A stretch of DNA of 64,000 nucleotides, taken from assembly GCA_020636075.1 (NCBI GenBank), contig JACJYO010000013.1, positions 70,607-134,606 on the forward strand, in the 5' to 3' direction. Source of the stretch: Lewinellaceae bacterium (lineage in GTDB: Bacteria > Bacteroidota > Bacteroidia > Chitinophagales > Saprospiraceae). Positions 1 to 8,929 of the stretch are shown here, piece by piece (the first letter of the stretch is position 1; the number at the start of each line of letters is the position of its first letter). The notes below the pieces were generated by a model. It did no database searches. It saw only the letters and a list, made by a program, of their open reading frames with translations, and had not been told where the DNA came from. The translations under genes and the position numbers were made by a program.

Positions 1-3000
1 CCGGGCATTGTTTCCGGAGGGACCAGCCTCAACAATTGCATGGTGAACGCCCCCGGCTTGTATACACTGGTCGTTACCAACGGCATCAGCACCTGCACGG
101 CTACCGCTACGGCAGTGGTTGCCCAAAATACCGCGCCACCCGTAGCGGTAGCCAACGCCGATGCGCCGGGTGCGTTGGACTGTACGACCGATAGCCTGAC
201 GCTCAACAGCACAGGCAGCAGCAGCGGCGCGGGTTTTTCTTACCTCTGGTCAACGCCGAACGGCCATTTTCGCGGCCCCGTGAACGGGCCCACAGCCACC
301 GTAGACTCCCTGGGCCTCTACATTTTAACAGTAACCAACGCTCAAAACGGTTGCACCGCCGTCGATTCTGTGGTCGTTCAGGCCACTGCAGGCCAACCGG
401 TCATCGCGCTGGCGCAGCCGCTTCCGGTTTTTCATTGCGCTATTGACTCGGTGCTGCTCGATGCCTCGGCATCTACAGGTGGTTCAGCCCTCAACGTGCT
501 GTGGACGAGCCCGAACGGCAGCATTCTTTCCGGTGATACCACGCTGACCCCCTGGCTGGGCAGCGCCGGCATTTATATTGTGCAAATTTCCAACACTGCC
601 AGTGGTTGCTCGGCTACCGACACCTTGCAGATTGACGTGGATACGCTCGCGCCGCAGATCAGCCTGGCAACAGCGGGGCAACTTGATTGCCAGACAACCA
701 CGCTGCTGCTCGATGCTTCCGGTTCTTCCGACAGCAGTTCCATCGTCTTGCTCTGGAATTTTACGCCGGCGCCAGGCGCCAATGGGCCGGGGTTTGTATT
801 GGGTCAGAACAGCCTGACGCCGATGATTGATGCGCCGGGGATGTATACCCTTACCCTTACCGACACCTTGAATTTTTGCACCACCTCTGATTCGGTGCTT
901 GTGCAGCAGGATACCCTGCAACCACTTGCCGATGCCGGTCCGGATCGCTTCCTTACCTGCATCGTCCTGGTGGACACGCTCGACGGCAGCAATAGCAGCC
1001 AGGGCCCTGGCCTGGTTTATCTTTGGAATACCGGCGAAACCACCCTGCTGGCGCCGGTGAATACCCCCGGTTTGTATTTTTTGCAGGTGGCCGACACGGT
1101 GAATCACTGCACAGCCACGGATAGTGTGGTAGTTCAATTGCTCAATGATTTGCCCGATGTTACCATCGATACTCCGGGGGTGCTTACCTGCTTTCAACCG
1201 CAAATTCAACTGCAGGCTATGGCTTCCGGCGGGCCGGAATTTAGTTACCTGTGGGGTTTCACCGGCGCCGGCGCGGGCATTTTGTCGGGCGACACCACGC
1301 TGACGCCGGTTGCGGGTTCGCCCGGGGAATATGTGCTCACCGTTACCAATACGCTGACCGGCTGCACCGCGAGTGCTACGCAAACCCTGCAACAATCGGC
1401 CGATTTGCCGTTCGCCGATGCCGGCCCTGCCCAAACGCTGTTTTGCGGAACGCTAACGCTCCAGCTCGACGGCTCCAATTCGGACACCGGCCAGCATATC
1501 ACCTACCTATGGACCACTGTGGATGGCAATATTCTCAACGGTGCCAATACCCTCAGTCCCGAAGTGAATGCCCCGGGTACTTATCAATTGTTGTTGCTCG
1601 ACACGCTGACGGGTTGTTCATCTACGGCAGAAGTGCTGGTACAATTGGATGCAAATGCGCCATTGGCAGCCATTCTCCCCGCGCAAAATTTGACCTGCGT
1701 GCAAACGGCAGTTCCACTCGACGGCAGCGGGAGCAGCGCGGGCGCCAATTTCAGTTACCAATGGACAGGCCCCGGCCTGGTGAGCGGTACGGGCGGTTTG
1801 ACGCCGCTGATCAACGTGGCGGGGACCTATAGCCTTCAAGTGACCGATTTGACGAACGGCTGCACGGCCACAGCTGCGGTGCAGGTGAGCGCCGATACCA
1901 CCCCACCCGTGGCAGTAGTTTTTGCTGCGCAAAATTTGACCTGCGTGCAAGCAGAAGTTCCACTCGACGGTAGCGGGAGCAGCGTGGGCGCCAATTTCAG
2001 TTACCAATGGACGGGCCCCGGCCTGGTGAGCGGAACGGGCGGTCTGACGCCGCTGGCCAACGCTGCGGGCACCTATACCCTGCAAATAACCGATATGACG
2101 AACGGTTGCTCGGCAACGGCCTCCACTATTGTGTCGACCAACACGACCCCGCCGGATGCACAAGCCGGGCAAGATGCCAGCCTGTCTTGCAATATGCCAA
2201 CGCTGACCCTCCAGGGTAGCAGTGCGACACCGGGTGTACTTTTTCAATGGGCGACTGTAAACGGTTCCATCCTTTCCGGGCCAAATGCTGCGACTCCGGA
2301 AGTAGGTGCCGCCGGCCAATATGTGTTGGTGGTTACCGACCCGCAGAATGGCTGCACGGCCAGCGACACGGTTTCGATTTCAGCAATCAGCACCGGGTTC
2401 CCTTCGGCCTCGGAAACGCAGCCTACTTGCATGGACAAGCTTGGCAGTATCCTGTTTACGGGAGGGCAAACCGGGCTGGGGCCGTATTTGTATTCGATTG
2501 ACAACGGTGCGAGTTTCGGACAGGATAGTTTGTTTGCTGCCTTGCCACCGGGGACATACCAAACAGTGGTACAGGATGCCGATGGTTGTGAGCAACAGGC
2601 CATTGTCGTACTTCAGGCTATTTCCCCGCTTACCATCGATTTACCGGGCAATGTTACCCTAGCTGCCGGGGAAACCCTTTTGTTGAACCCGGTGCTAAAT
2701 ATTCCGTCGGCTGCAGTGGCATCGGTTGCCTGGACGCCCGGTGCAGGCCTGAGTTGTACGGATTGCCTGAATCCCCTAGCGGCGCCCTTGGCGAATACCA
2801 GTTACCAACTGGTTGTCACCAGCCAAAGTGGTTGCACGGCCAGTGCGGTGGTGCTGATAACCGTCAACACAACAGCGGAGGTATACGTGCCCAATGTTTT
2901 TTCACCAAACGGCGACGGCTCCAACGACTTGTTTCAACTGCAAACCAACCAGTCCCTGCAAAATTTCGAACTGCGCATTTTTGACCGCTGGGGTGGGCTT

Positions 3001-3162
3001 TTGTTTGAAAGCACTGATCCGGGTTTGGGCTGGGATGGTACGGCCCGAGGTAAACCAATGAACCCGGGTGTGTACGCCTACTTTATTCGGTTTGATGCGG
3101 TAAATGTGGCAGGGGAAGTAGAAGGGCACTTGCTGGAAGGGGGTGTGTTGTTGTTTCGTTGA
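1..3162 (+). CDS. Giant adhesin-like T9SS-exported protein, 5' end outside window
   Basis: The frame is open from base 1, so the first ATG seen (40) is internal and the gene starts upstream; 1053 residues lie in the window. It is built from about ten Ig/PKD-like modules of roughly 80-90 residues, each with a cysteine pair and motifs such as LDGSxS, YLWTT/YQWTG and GxYxLxVTDxxxGC. A SprB-like repeat follows (about bases 2400-2610, with SIDNGASF and PPGTYQTVVQDADGC). The last ~90 residues match the gliding-motility/T9SS type B sorting domain: VPNVFSPNGDGSNDLF, then FDRWGGLLFES, GWDGTARG and GVYAYFIRF. Proteins of this design are exported by the type IX system and act at the cell surface in adhesion or gliding; the ligand is unknown. 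Two neighbouring modules are nearly identical (see repeat at 1681). Confidence 0.85.
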   Translation, partial: PGIVSGGTSLNNCMVNAPGLYTLVVTNGISTCTATATAVVAQNTAPPVAVANADAPGALDCTTDSLTLNSTGSSSGAGFSYLWSTPNGHFRGPVNGPTATVDSLGLYILTVTNAQNGCTAVDSVVVQATAGQPVIALAQPLPVFHCAIDSVLLDASASTGGSALNVLWTSPNGSILSGDTTLTPWLGSAGIYIVQISNTASGCSATDTLQIDVDTLAPQISLATAGQLDCQTTTLLLDASGSSDSSSIVLLWNFTPAPGANGPGFVLGQNSLTPMIDAPGMYTLTLTDTLNFCTTSDSVLVQQDTLQPLADAGPDRFLTCIVLVDTLDGSNSSQGPGLVYLWNTGETTLLAPVNTPGLYFLQVADTVNHCTATDSVVVQLLNDLPDVTIDTPGVLTCFQPQIQLQAMASGGPEFSYLWGFTGAGAGILSGDTTLTPVAGSPGEYVLTVTNTLTGCTASATQTLQQSADLPFADAGPAQTLFCGTLTLQLDGSNSDTGQHITYLWTTVDGNILNGANTLSPEVNAPGTYQLLLLDTLTGCSSTAEVLVQLDANAPLAAILPAQNLTCVQTAVPLDGSGSSAGANFSYQWTGPGLVSGTGGLTPLINVAGTYSLQVTDLTNGCTATAAVQVSADTTPPVAVVFAAQNLTCVQAEVPLDGSGSSVGANFSYQWTGPGLVSGTGGLTPLANAAGTYTLQITDMTNGCSATASTIVSTNTTPPDAQAGQDASLSCNMPTLTLQGSSATPGVLFQWATVNGSILSGPNAATPEVGAAGQYVLVVTDPQNGCTASDTVSISAISTGFPSASETQPTCMDKLGSILFTGGQTGLGPYLYSIDNGASFGQDSLFAALPPGTYQTVVQDADGCEQQAIVVLQAISPLTIDLPGNVTLAAGETLLLNPVLNIPSAAVASVAWTPGAGLSCTDCLNPLAAPLANTSYQLVVTSQSGCTASAVVLITVNTTAEVYVPNVFSPNGDGSNDLFQLQTNQSLQNFELRIFDRWGGLLFESTDPGLGWDGTARGKPMNPGVYAYFIRFDAVNVAGEVEGHLLEGGVLLFR
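1681..2172 (+). repeat. Two 246-bp tandem modules inside the adhesin gene
   Basis: The sequence beginning at 1681 recurs at 1927, exactly 246 bases later, and stays nearly identical for over 200 bases. Each copy encodes one 82-residue Ig/PKD-like module (AQNLTCVQ, then DGSGSS, GANFSYQWTGPGLVSGTGG). The other modules of the gene are far more diverged, so this duplication is recent or kept alike by gene conversion. Confidence 0.85.
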
Positions 3163-3213
3163 AGTACTTGATATAACTCTGCATAATTCATCAGAATCAA
3201 AACTATCCTGCAA

Positions 3214-3669
3214 ATGAATAACATTACAATCCGCCCGGCAACTGAAGCAGATCTGCCGGCTATGCATGCCCTGGTGTACGAACTGGCGGTGTATGAAAAA
3301 GAGCCCGAGGCAGTGGTCACCACCCCGGCGGAATATCTGGAAGATTTCCGCAACGGCCTGTTCGAAGGCCACATTGCCGAGCTGGATGGCCAGGTGGCCG
3401 GCATGACGCTTTTTTTTATGGCCTACTCCACCTGGCGGGGCAAAATGCTCTACCTCGATGATTTTGTGGTCAGCGAAAAATTCCGCCGGCACGGCATCGG
3501 CCAGCTGTTGTTTGATGCTTTTGTTGCGGAGGGCCGCAACCGCGGTTGCCGGATGATCAAATGGCAAGTACTCGACTGGAACACGCCGGCACTGAATTTT
3601 TACAAAAAAAACAATGCGGAAATCGAGGAGGGCTGGTGGAACGGCAGGATCATTTTTTCCAACAAGTAA
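3214..3669 (+). CDS. GNAT family N-acetyltransferase
   Basis: The 151-residue protein has the GNAT fold signature. The N-terminus reads ITIRPATEADLPAMHALVYE, the acetyl-CoA pyrophosphate-binding loop is RRHGIGQLLFDAF at about residues 91-103, and the C-terminus has W-N-x-x-A-x-x-F-Y-K (DWNTPALNFYKK). Family members transfer acetyl from acetyl-CoA to an amine; the length and layout resemble the spermidine/diamine-acetyltransferase-like branch, but the substrate cannot be read from sequence. It is cytosolic, with no signal peptide. It starts 52 bases after the adhesin stop and converges on the next, minus-strand gene. Confidence 0.85.
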   Translation: MNNITIRPATEADLPAMHALVYELAVYEKEPEAVVTTPAEYLEDFRNGLFEGHIAELDGQVAGMTLFFMAYSTWRGKMLYLDDFVVSEKFRRHGIGQLLFDAFVAEGRNRGCRMIKWQVLDWNTPALNFYKKNNAEIEEGWWNGRIIFSNK

Positions 3670-3678
3670 TGAAAACAC

Positions 3679-4611
3679 TTACTGATCCCAGCATTCGCGT
3701 TTCAGCACATTAGCAAATTCGGGGTCGCGTACCAGGCGCAGGTAGGAGTCGCGGTTGTGTTTGGGGTTTTGCGCCGGAGGCGTCGACTGGAAAATGAGAT
3801 CGGCGAGTTGGTGCCAGCCTTTGTGCTTCAGCGTGTTTTTTGCCACACACAGGCCATGCCCCGGTGTGGCTTCCGGGTGGGCGCGCACTTCGGCTTTGCG
3901 GGCCATTTCGAGGTAGGTGGCCAGCGTTTGCGCTGCGGGTTGTTCAAATTCGACCTGGTGAATTCGCGGCGACGACGGCAGGTAGCGCACGGTGAATGCA
4001 TCGCGGTCGTTGAGCGGGAAACCGTTGGGAAGTATGATCTGGCCGGTATCAGGTACATAAAAATAGCCGGAAACCTGGCTGTCGCCGGCTGTGGTGAACC
4101 CGTAGAACACCTTACGCTGCAGTGCATCGGACACGATGTACAACTCCGCCAGTGTGGTTTTACCTTCAGCGTCGAGCATGCCGGCTGCTTCGGGGCTCAA
4201 ACCGCTGGTCAGGCTGGAGCCGCTCAAACGTTCAGCTTGCTGTTGTTGATTCCACCACCGAAGTCCCAAAAAAATACCCGTGACCGACAATACCAGGCCC
4301 AGCGCCAGGAAGATCATGTATTTCCGGTTGCGGCTCTCATCGGCTTTTCGCAGCCGGTTGCGGGGTGTGTCCACCTCCTTGTTTACATTAAAATCGTAGG
4401 AAAAGCCGGTTTTTTCCTTGAAAATGCGCACTTCGCACAATTCGTCTTCCACAAAAAAAGAATAGGTACGCGACTCCCGAACGGAAAAATCGACCTGCAC
4501 TACCCGCAGGTCACAATGCAGGAGTACATGCCCTGACCGGTCGCCGTGGTACAGGCCAACGCGGTGTTGGCCACCAAAATCATCCAGATATACCCAACTG
4601 ACCTGAGCCAT
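3679..4611 (-). CDS. Single-pass membrane protein of unknown function
   Basis: A 310-residue protein I do not recognise. Residues 1-90 are a beta-rich soluble region rich in charged and aromatic residues (MAQVSWVYLDDFGGQHRVGL). A basic stretch (NRLRKADESRNRKYM) precedes one transmembrane helix at about residues 98-118, and roughly 190 residues follow with no motif I know. By the positive-inside rule the N-terminal part is probably cytoplasmic. It is transcribed convergently to the acetyltransferase and divergently from the response regulator, so it is probably monocistronic. The start ATG at 4611 fits the conserved-looking N-terminus. Confidence 0.6.
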   Translation of the reverse strand: MAQVSWVYLDDFGGQHRVGLYHGDRSGHVLLHCDLRVVQVDFSVRESRTYSFFVEDELCEVRIFKEKTGFSYDFNVNKEVDTPRNRLRKADESRNRKYMIFLALGLVLSVTGIFLGLRWWNQQQQAERLSGSSLTSGLSPEAAGMLDAEGKTTLAELYIVSDALQRKVFYGFTTAGDSQVSGYFYVPDTGQIILPNGFPLNDRDAFTVRYLPSSPRIHQVEFEQPAAQTLATYLEMARKAEVRAHPEATPGHGLCVAKNTLKHKGWHQLADLIFQSTPPAQNPKHNRDSYLRLVRDPEFANVLKRECWDQ

Positions 4612-4818
4612 GAATTTTTATAAATATCGAATACCTGCAACGCGACAACAACATGCCGCCTCCGGGATAAACGAAGGTAGCAGGGAGGGATTGTTGCCGG
4701 CATATCCGGGTGCTTAAAATTATTTCCATTCGTCCGATTATGGCGGAATCGGTACCTGTTCCCAAATTTCTCTAAAATCGCGGGTATATCTTGGGGGCCG
4801 GTTGTTAAACTTTTAGCA

Positions 4819-5499
4819 ATGAAATTACTTTTGGTTGAAGATGAGCCTGAATTGGCGCACAGTATCGCTTCGTTTTTGGAGCAGGTGGGTTTTCGGGTCG
4901 AACAGGCCCCGGAGTTTGCGCAGGCTATGGAAAAAATTGCCCTCTACAATTACGATTGCCTGCTGGTGGATTTGGGTTTGCCCGATGGCAACGGCCTCGA
5001 CATCATCCGCGCACTCAGGAAACAGGAATCGGCTACAGGCGTACTGGTTATTTCAGCCAGGAATGCGGTGGATGACCGAATAACCGGCCTCAATCTTGGC
5101 GCGGATGATTATCTGTCCAAACCCTTTCATCTGGCTGAACTCAATGCGCGTGTTCAGGCCATCCTGCGACGCCGGCAATTTGGCGGCAAGGCTGCGATCC
5201 GCTTTGCCGAAATTTGTGTGCACACCGCCGAGCGCCAGGTATTCGCCGGCAACCAGGTGCTCGAGCTTACCCGGAAGGAATACGACCTCCTGCTTTTTTT
5301 TCTGGCAAATAAATACCGCGTCGTGACGCGTGAAGCGATCGCCGAGCACCTGCTGGGCGACGATGCAGATCAAATGGACGACTTCAATTTTATCTATTCC
5401 CATGTCAAAAATTTGCGCAAAAAACTGGCTACAGGCGGCGCCGGCGATTATGTGCAGGCGGTGTACGGCATCGGGTACAAATTCACCGATCAGGTATGA
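4819..5499 (+). CDS. OmpR/PhoB-family response regulator
   Basis: At 226 residues it has the usual length. The receiver domain (about 1-115) has the acidic pocket ED at 7-8, phospho-acceptor Asp51 in LLVDLGLPDGNG, and the conserved Lys in LSKPFH. The winged-helix DNA-binding domain (about 130-225) ends in VYGIGYKF, typical of this family. The stop codon overlaps the start of the following kinase gene by four bases (ATGA), so the two are translationally coupled and form a cognate pair. Upstream lies a non-coding stretch shared with the divergent membrane-protein gene. The signal is unknown; the PepSY-like gene downstream suggests an envelope cue. Confidence 0.93.
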   Translation: MKLLLVEDEPELAHSIASFLEQVGFRVEQAPEFAQAMEKIALYNYDCLLVDLGLPDGNGLDIIRALRKQESATGVLVISARNAVDDRITGLNLGADDYLSKPFHLAELNARVQAILRRRQFGGKAAIRFAEICVHTAERQVFAGNQVLELTRKEYDLLLFFLANKYRVVTREAIAEHLLGDDADQMDDFNFIYSHVKNLRKKLATGGAGDYVQAVYGIGYKFTDQV

Positions 5500-6758
5500 A
5501 ACTTCTCCGGCACACACAGCGCGGCTATTTGCAACTGGCAATACCCGTATTTCTGCTGGCTGGTATGGGCATGTACCTGTTGCTCATCCGGGCGGTGTAC
5601 GATTTTTCGGATGAAAACCTTCAGCAGACCAGAATTGAAATTGAAAACTACATACACGAACACAACACCCTGCCCGCCTACTTTCAAACCAGCGCCATCT
5701 TTATGGATTCCCGGCAATTGATAACTGCTTGCCCGGAACGTTATCTCGATACCTTGTTGTTCAATGCAGCCGAAGGCGAACAGGAGCCCTACCGGCGCCT
5801 GGAATTTCCCGTCCTGTTGCAGGGGAAACACTATCAGGTAGCCATCAATCAAAGCCGGCTGGAGCACGAAGAACTGGCGTTGTCGATCGGCTTGTTTCTG
5901 GCGGTTTTGTTTTTGCTGCTCTTTGGCTTGCTTTGGTGGGTCAACCGGCGGGTCGCCGATAAAGTTTGGCAGCCATTTTTTACTACCCTTGGGCAGCTGC
6001 GCAAATTTAATCTTGCAGAAAATACCCCCCTGCATTTGCACGATACGCCGGTAGACGAGTTCCGCGAATTGCACAGCGCCTTGCAAACGTTGAGCACCAG
6101 GGTGCGCGCCGACTTTCAGGCCGTCCGCCAATTCACCGAAAATGCCAGCCATGAACTGCAAACACCGCTCGCTGTGCTTCAAAATGAAGTGAACTTGTTG
6201 CTTCAACAGGAGCAACTAACCGCTGCACAAGCCCGGCATCTGGAAGTCATTGCCCGGCAAACGCGACGCGTGTCCCGGCTCAACCAGTCCCTGTTGCTAT
6301 TGGCCAAAATTGAGAACGATCAATTTGCGCATCGCAAACCGGTGGCGTTGCATCAACTGATCGGGCAAAAATTGGAAGGGCTTGCTGATGTTGCCCAGGC
6401 CAAAAATTTGACTATCGAAAAAACGCTGGCCCCGGTGTCGATCGCCTTAAATGCCGATTTGGCAGATATTCTGATGACCAACATTCTTGGGAATGCTATA
6501 AAACACAATGTCCCAGGTGGCTTTTTGCAGGTTCAGCTGACAGAAACCGGTTTGCTGGTTCGCAATGCTTGTCAAAAACCCGACAAGCCGCCCGGCGATC
6601 TGACCAACCGGTTTGTCCGTGGAAATGCGCGAGTTGCCGGCCAGGGCCTGGGTTTGGCTATCGTGCAGGAAATTTGTTTAAAAAGCAATTTTCAATTGAA
6701 GGTTCAATATGCTGATGGTGTTTGGGAAACGGCAATTTACTGGCCGGGACAGGGTTAG
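5496..6758 (+). CDS. Membrane sensor histidine kinase
   Basis: The 420-residue kinase has transmembrane helices at about 12-32 and 129-149 flanking a periplasmic sensor of about 95 residues. The dimerisation domain carries the phospho-acceptor His219 in NASHELQTPL. The ATPase domain has an N box (NILGNAIKHN) and a compact G box (GQGLGLAIV). The catalytic domain is somewhat short, with a shortened stretch between N and G boxes where the DTG of the usual G1 box is not obvious. Translation is coupled to the response regulator by a 4-base overlap. It should sense an envelope signal and phosphorylate that regulator. Confidence 0.92.
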   Translation: MKLLRHTQRGYLQLAIPVFLLAGMGMYLLLIRAVYDFSDENLQQTRIEIENYIHEHNTLPAYFQTSAIFMDSRQLITACPERYLDTLLFNAAEGEQEPYRRLEFPVLLQGKHYQVAINQSRLEHEELALSIGLFLAVLFLLLFGLLWWVNRRVADKVWQPFFTTLGQLRKFNLAENTPLHLHDTPVDEFRELHSALQTLSTRVRADFQAVRQFTENASHELQTPLAVLQNEVNLLLQQEQLTAAQARHLEVIARQTRRVSRLNQSLLLLAKIENDQFAHRKPVALHQLIGQKLEGLADVAQAKNLTIEKTLAPVSIALNADLADILMTNILGNAIKHNVPGGFLQVQLTETGLLVRNACQKPDKPPGDLTNRFVRGNARVAGQGLGLAIVQEICLKSNFQLKVQYADGVWETAIYWPGQG

Positions 6759-6836
6759 GCGGGGGCGCCCATTTTTCTCCAAATTCGCTGCCGATGTTTG
6801 CAGGACGATTGCTTAACATTTAAAATAACCGCACGT

Positions 6837-7250
6837 ATGCTACGATCATTTTTGCTATTCGCCGCAGTGCTGCTTTGGGCAGGCTGTGCAGTACAGGCTC
6901 AAAAAGCCGTACCTGAGGCCGTTCAAGCCACATTTAATGAAAAATTCCCGAAAGCCGACGACGTCGAGTGGAAGTTGGAAGCCGATGGCAACTGGGAAGT
7001 GGAGTTTGAGTTGGACGACGAGGAGTCCTCCGCAACGTTTAGTGCCGAAGGCAAATGGCTTGAAACCGAAACGGAAATTGCCAAAGATGACTTGCCCGAC
7101 GCTGTTCGCAAGGCAGTGCAGGGGCAAAAAGTCAAAGAAGCCGCGCGTATCCTCAAGGCTGACGGTACGACTGTTTACGAAGTTGAAATTGGTAAAAAAG
7201 ACTTGATCTACGATGCCAACGGGCAGTTGCTGCTGGAGGAAAAAGATTGA
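6837..7250 (+). CDS. Exported PepSY-like domain protein
   Basis: I place the start at 6837 rather than the alternative codon at 6798, because the ATG gives a clean signal peptide (MLRSFLLFAAVLLWAGCAVQ) ending near AQA/Q. The 137-residue product is acidic, with two similar halves of the pattern VxxxFxxKFPxA-x-xVxWxxxxxxxWEVEFE and VxEAARILKxDGTTVYEVEI, the signature of bacteroidete PepSY-like periplasmic proteins. Such genes often sit beside histidine kinase/response regulator pairs, as here; whether it modulates the sensor is inference. The Cys before the cleavage region makes a lipoprotein possible, but the lipobox is poor (Trp at -3). Confidence 0.75.
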   Translation: MLRSFLLFAAVLLWAGCAVQAQKAVPEAVQATFNEKFPKADDVEWKLEADGNWEVEFELDDEESSATFSAEGKWLETETEIAKDDLPDAVRKAVQGQKVKEAARILKADGTTVYEVEIGKKDLIYDANGQLLLEEKD

Positions 7251-7294
7251 AGTTTTGGCGACGCCAGGTGCGCCGACGCAAGTATTCGAATGTA

Positions 7295-7311
7295 AAAACA
7301 TGAGTCATCCC
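7295..7311. repeat. Left arm of 17-bp inverted repeat bracketing the IS region
   Basis: AAAACATGAGTCATCCC at 7295-7311 is the exact reverse complement of 9166-9182. The two arms bracket 1.85 kb holding the IS110-type transposase and dispersed palindromes. This arm lies 44 bases after the PepSY-like gene, where a transcription terminator would be expected. Confidence 0.7.
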
Positions 7312-7488
7312 TCTATGTTGCTATCCAAGCGTGAAGAGCATTATTTGTTCTTTCAGGTTATTTTTTAGGCATCTGGAGGATTTTCGGCACAAAAAATCTA
7401 CTTGAAGGGGGCGCGATGTTCGTCCCCTTCACGCTTTTGAGGGGTTTGTTGATTATGCTCATAAATATGCCCAAATACTCTTCTATTA

Positions 7489-7620
7489 GCGGCCCTTCAA
7501 TAGGCTGATGCCGCAAGATTCCAGATCATTTTGCTAAAACGGGAGGCCGGAGTCTGAGATTAAGCGGACTTTTTCACCTTGGGTGAATAGCCGCAGGGAT
7601 GACTTAGCGGTCTGCTCCCG
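7489..7620 (-). ncRNA. Candidate IS110/IS1111 guide (bridge/seek) RNA
   Basis: This GC-rich, non-coding stretch lies just 3' of the transposase. Visible stems are GCGGC/GCCGC (7489-7493 with 7510-7514), CGGGAG/CTCCCG (7540-7545 with 7615-7620), GCGG/CCGC (7564-7567 with 7591-7594), and TTCACC/GGTGAA with a 3-base loop (7573-7578 with 7582-7587). The last two nest inside the CGGGAG stem. A further 8-bp stem lies at 7403-7410/7424-7431. IS110-family elements are known to encode an RNA in their non-coding end that guides target choice; assigning that role here is inference from position and structure. Confidence 0.4.
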
Positions 7621-7664
7621 GGACTTATTTATGGCATTTAATGAGCAACTTGTTGTGTAGGTTT

Positions 7665-8732
7665 TCAGGTGTTTTGGATCGGGGTGTAGGGTTGGCCTGT
7701 GAGCCACACTCGGCGGATTCGATTGAGTACTTTTCTGCTAATTTTAATGATGGCATGCGGGCCATCGAAGCGTTTTCTCAATTTCAGGTAACAAAGGCTT
7801 AGTTCAGTATCTTGTTGGATGGCTTTCCACGAGCATTCGATCAGGGCACTACGCAGACGCTTATTTCCCCGGGTAGTTCGCCGATTAGCCTGATCCGTGT
7901 CGCCGCTCCTATGTGTTTGAGGCACAAGCCCCAGATAGGCACAGAGTTTATCCAGGGTTTTAAAGCGTCTCATATCGCCAATTTCCGTCAATAACTGGAT
8001 GGCTGTAAAAAATCCGACTCCCGGAACGCTACGCAGGAGTTTCATCTGCGGCCCGTAATAGTCGTTTGCGAATAACTGATGCAGTTGCTTCACTATAGCC
8101 TGTTCTCTTTGCCGCACAGCCGCATACTCGTCCAATAAGGAATTCAAAACCTGGTCGTTCTGTGCTTGCCTTTGTAGCCATTGGATAAACGTTTTGGTCC
8201 AAGTCCAATCTGCCATCACGCCTTGTGGGGGATAAAGCCCTATAAAATGCAAATACATTTTAATGCGCGTCATCGCCCGGCGCCGATCACCTGCCACAGC
8301 ATAACGGCGTCGTACTAAAGCCCGATCCTGTTGCTGCTGCTTGGTAGGAATAAAAATGCCTTTCAATTCACCATTACGCAAGGCTCGGGCAATCTTACGG
8401 CTATCTCGAACATCATCCTTGTGCTGGCGCTCATGATCTGTAGTCGGGACATCTGCCGGATGAACCACGATCGTCTCGATACCTTGTTCTATCAGTTGTT
8501 CCTGTACCCAAAATCCACAATAACCCGCTTCGTAAGCACATAAGTACTTCCCATTGGGATAGTGCCGCCTCAAGTAATCGGATAAAGACTCTGGGCTGGG
8601 AGGCGACAGGTTGATCGTTTTTTGCTGGAATTCGCCCAAGTGAATAGTGGTACGCCAACTCTTTCGGTGTACGTCTATTCCAACATAGATTGCTTGGTCG
8701 CTAAAGTCAAGTTGCCTAAATTCACTTTTCAT
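7665..8732 (-). CDS. IS110-family transposase (DEDD recombinase)
   Basis: I chose the ATG at 8732 (355 residues) over an upstream GTG. The N-terminal RuvC-like DEDD domain begins AIYVGIDVHRKSW, with the first Asp in GIDVH; further acidic residues lie in YEAGYCGFW and in the HKDDVRDSRKIA segment. The C-terminal Tnp domain has the helix-hairpin-helix stretch LLRSVPGVGFFTAIQLLTEIG and the serine-containing region GNKRLRSALIECSW. Family enzymes cut and join DNA at target sites chosen by an element-encoded RNA. Length and motifs look intact. It is transcribed towards the candidate guide RNA, and the gene is an isolated insertion between host genes. Confidence 0.93.
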   Translation of the reverse strand: MKSEFRQLDFSDQAIYVGIDVHRKSWRTTIHLGEFQQKTINLSPPSPESLSDYLRRHYPNGKYLCAYEAGYCGFWVQEQLIEQGIETIVVHPADVPTTDHERQHKDDVRDSRKIARALRNGELKGIFIPTKQQQQDRALVRRRYAVAGDRRRAMTRIKMYLHFIGLYPPQGVMADWTWTKTFIQWLQRQAQNDQVLNSLLDEYAAVRQREQAIVKQLHQLFANDYYGPQMKLLRSVPGVGFFTAIQLLTEIGDMRRFKTLDKLCAYLGLVPQTHRSGDTDQANRRTTRGNKRLRSALIECSWKAIQQDTELSLCYLKLRKRFDGPHAIIKISRKVLNRIRRVWLTGQPYTPIQNT

Positions 8733-8929
8733 TTTTGCTTCGAGTTGAATGGTTAACAATGATTTTGACACTCTAAAGTTAACTCTTCACTCGAAGCAAT
8801 TTTCAACTCAACGTATTAACCCCATGAACCTCATTGCGGCAAACATAGAGTCTGAATTTTTCCATATTGAAAATTCGGGATTTTTTATTGTAAAAAATAA
8901 TTTAAAATATTGAACATTAGTGCATTACG

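Larger units (their letters stand above)
7440..8830 (-). mobile_element. IS110-family insertion sequence (ends approximate)
   Basis: The region consists of a complete IS110-type transposase gene on the minus strand with a structured non-coding stretch on its 3' side (7440-7664) and a short AT-rich stretch on its 5' side (8733 to about 8830). IS110 elements usually lack long terminal inverted repeats and make little or no target duplication, so neither end can be fixed by eye. The long non-coding segment downstream rather than upstream of the transposase favours the IS1111-like subgroup. No inactivating mutation is visible, so it may be functional. Confidence 0.65.
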
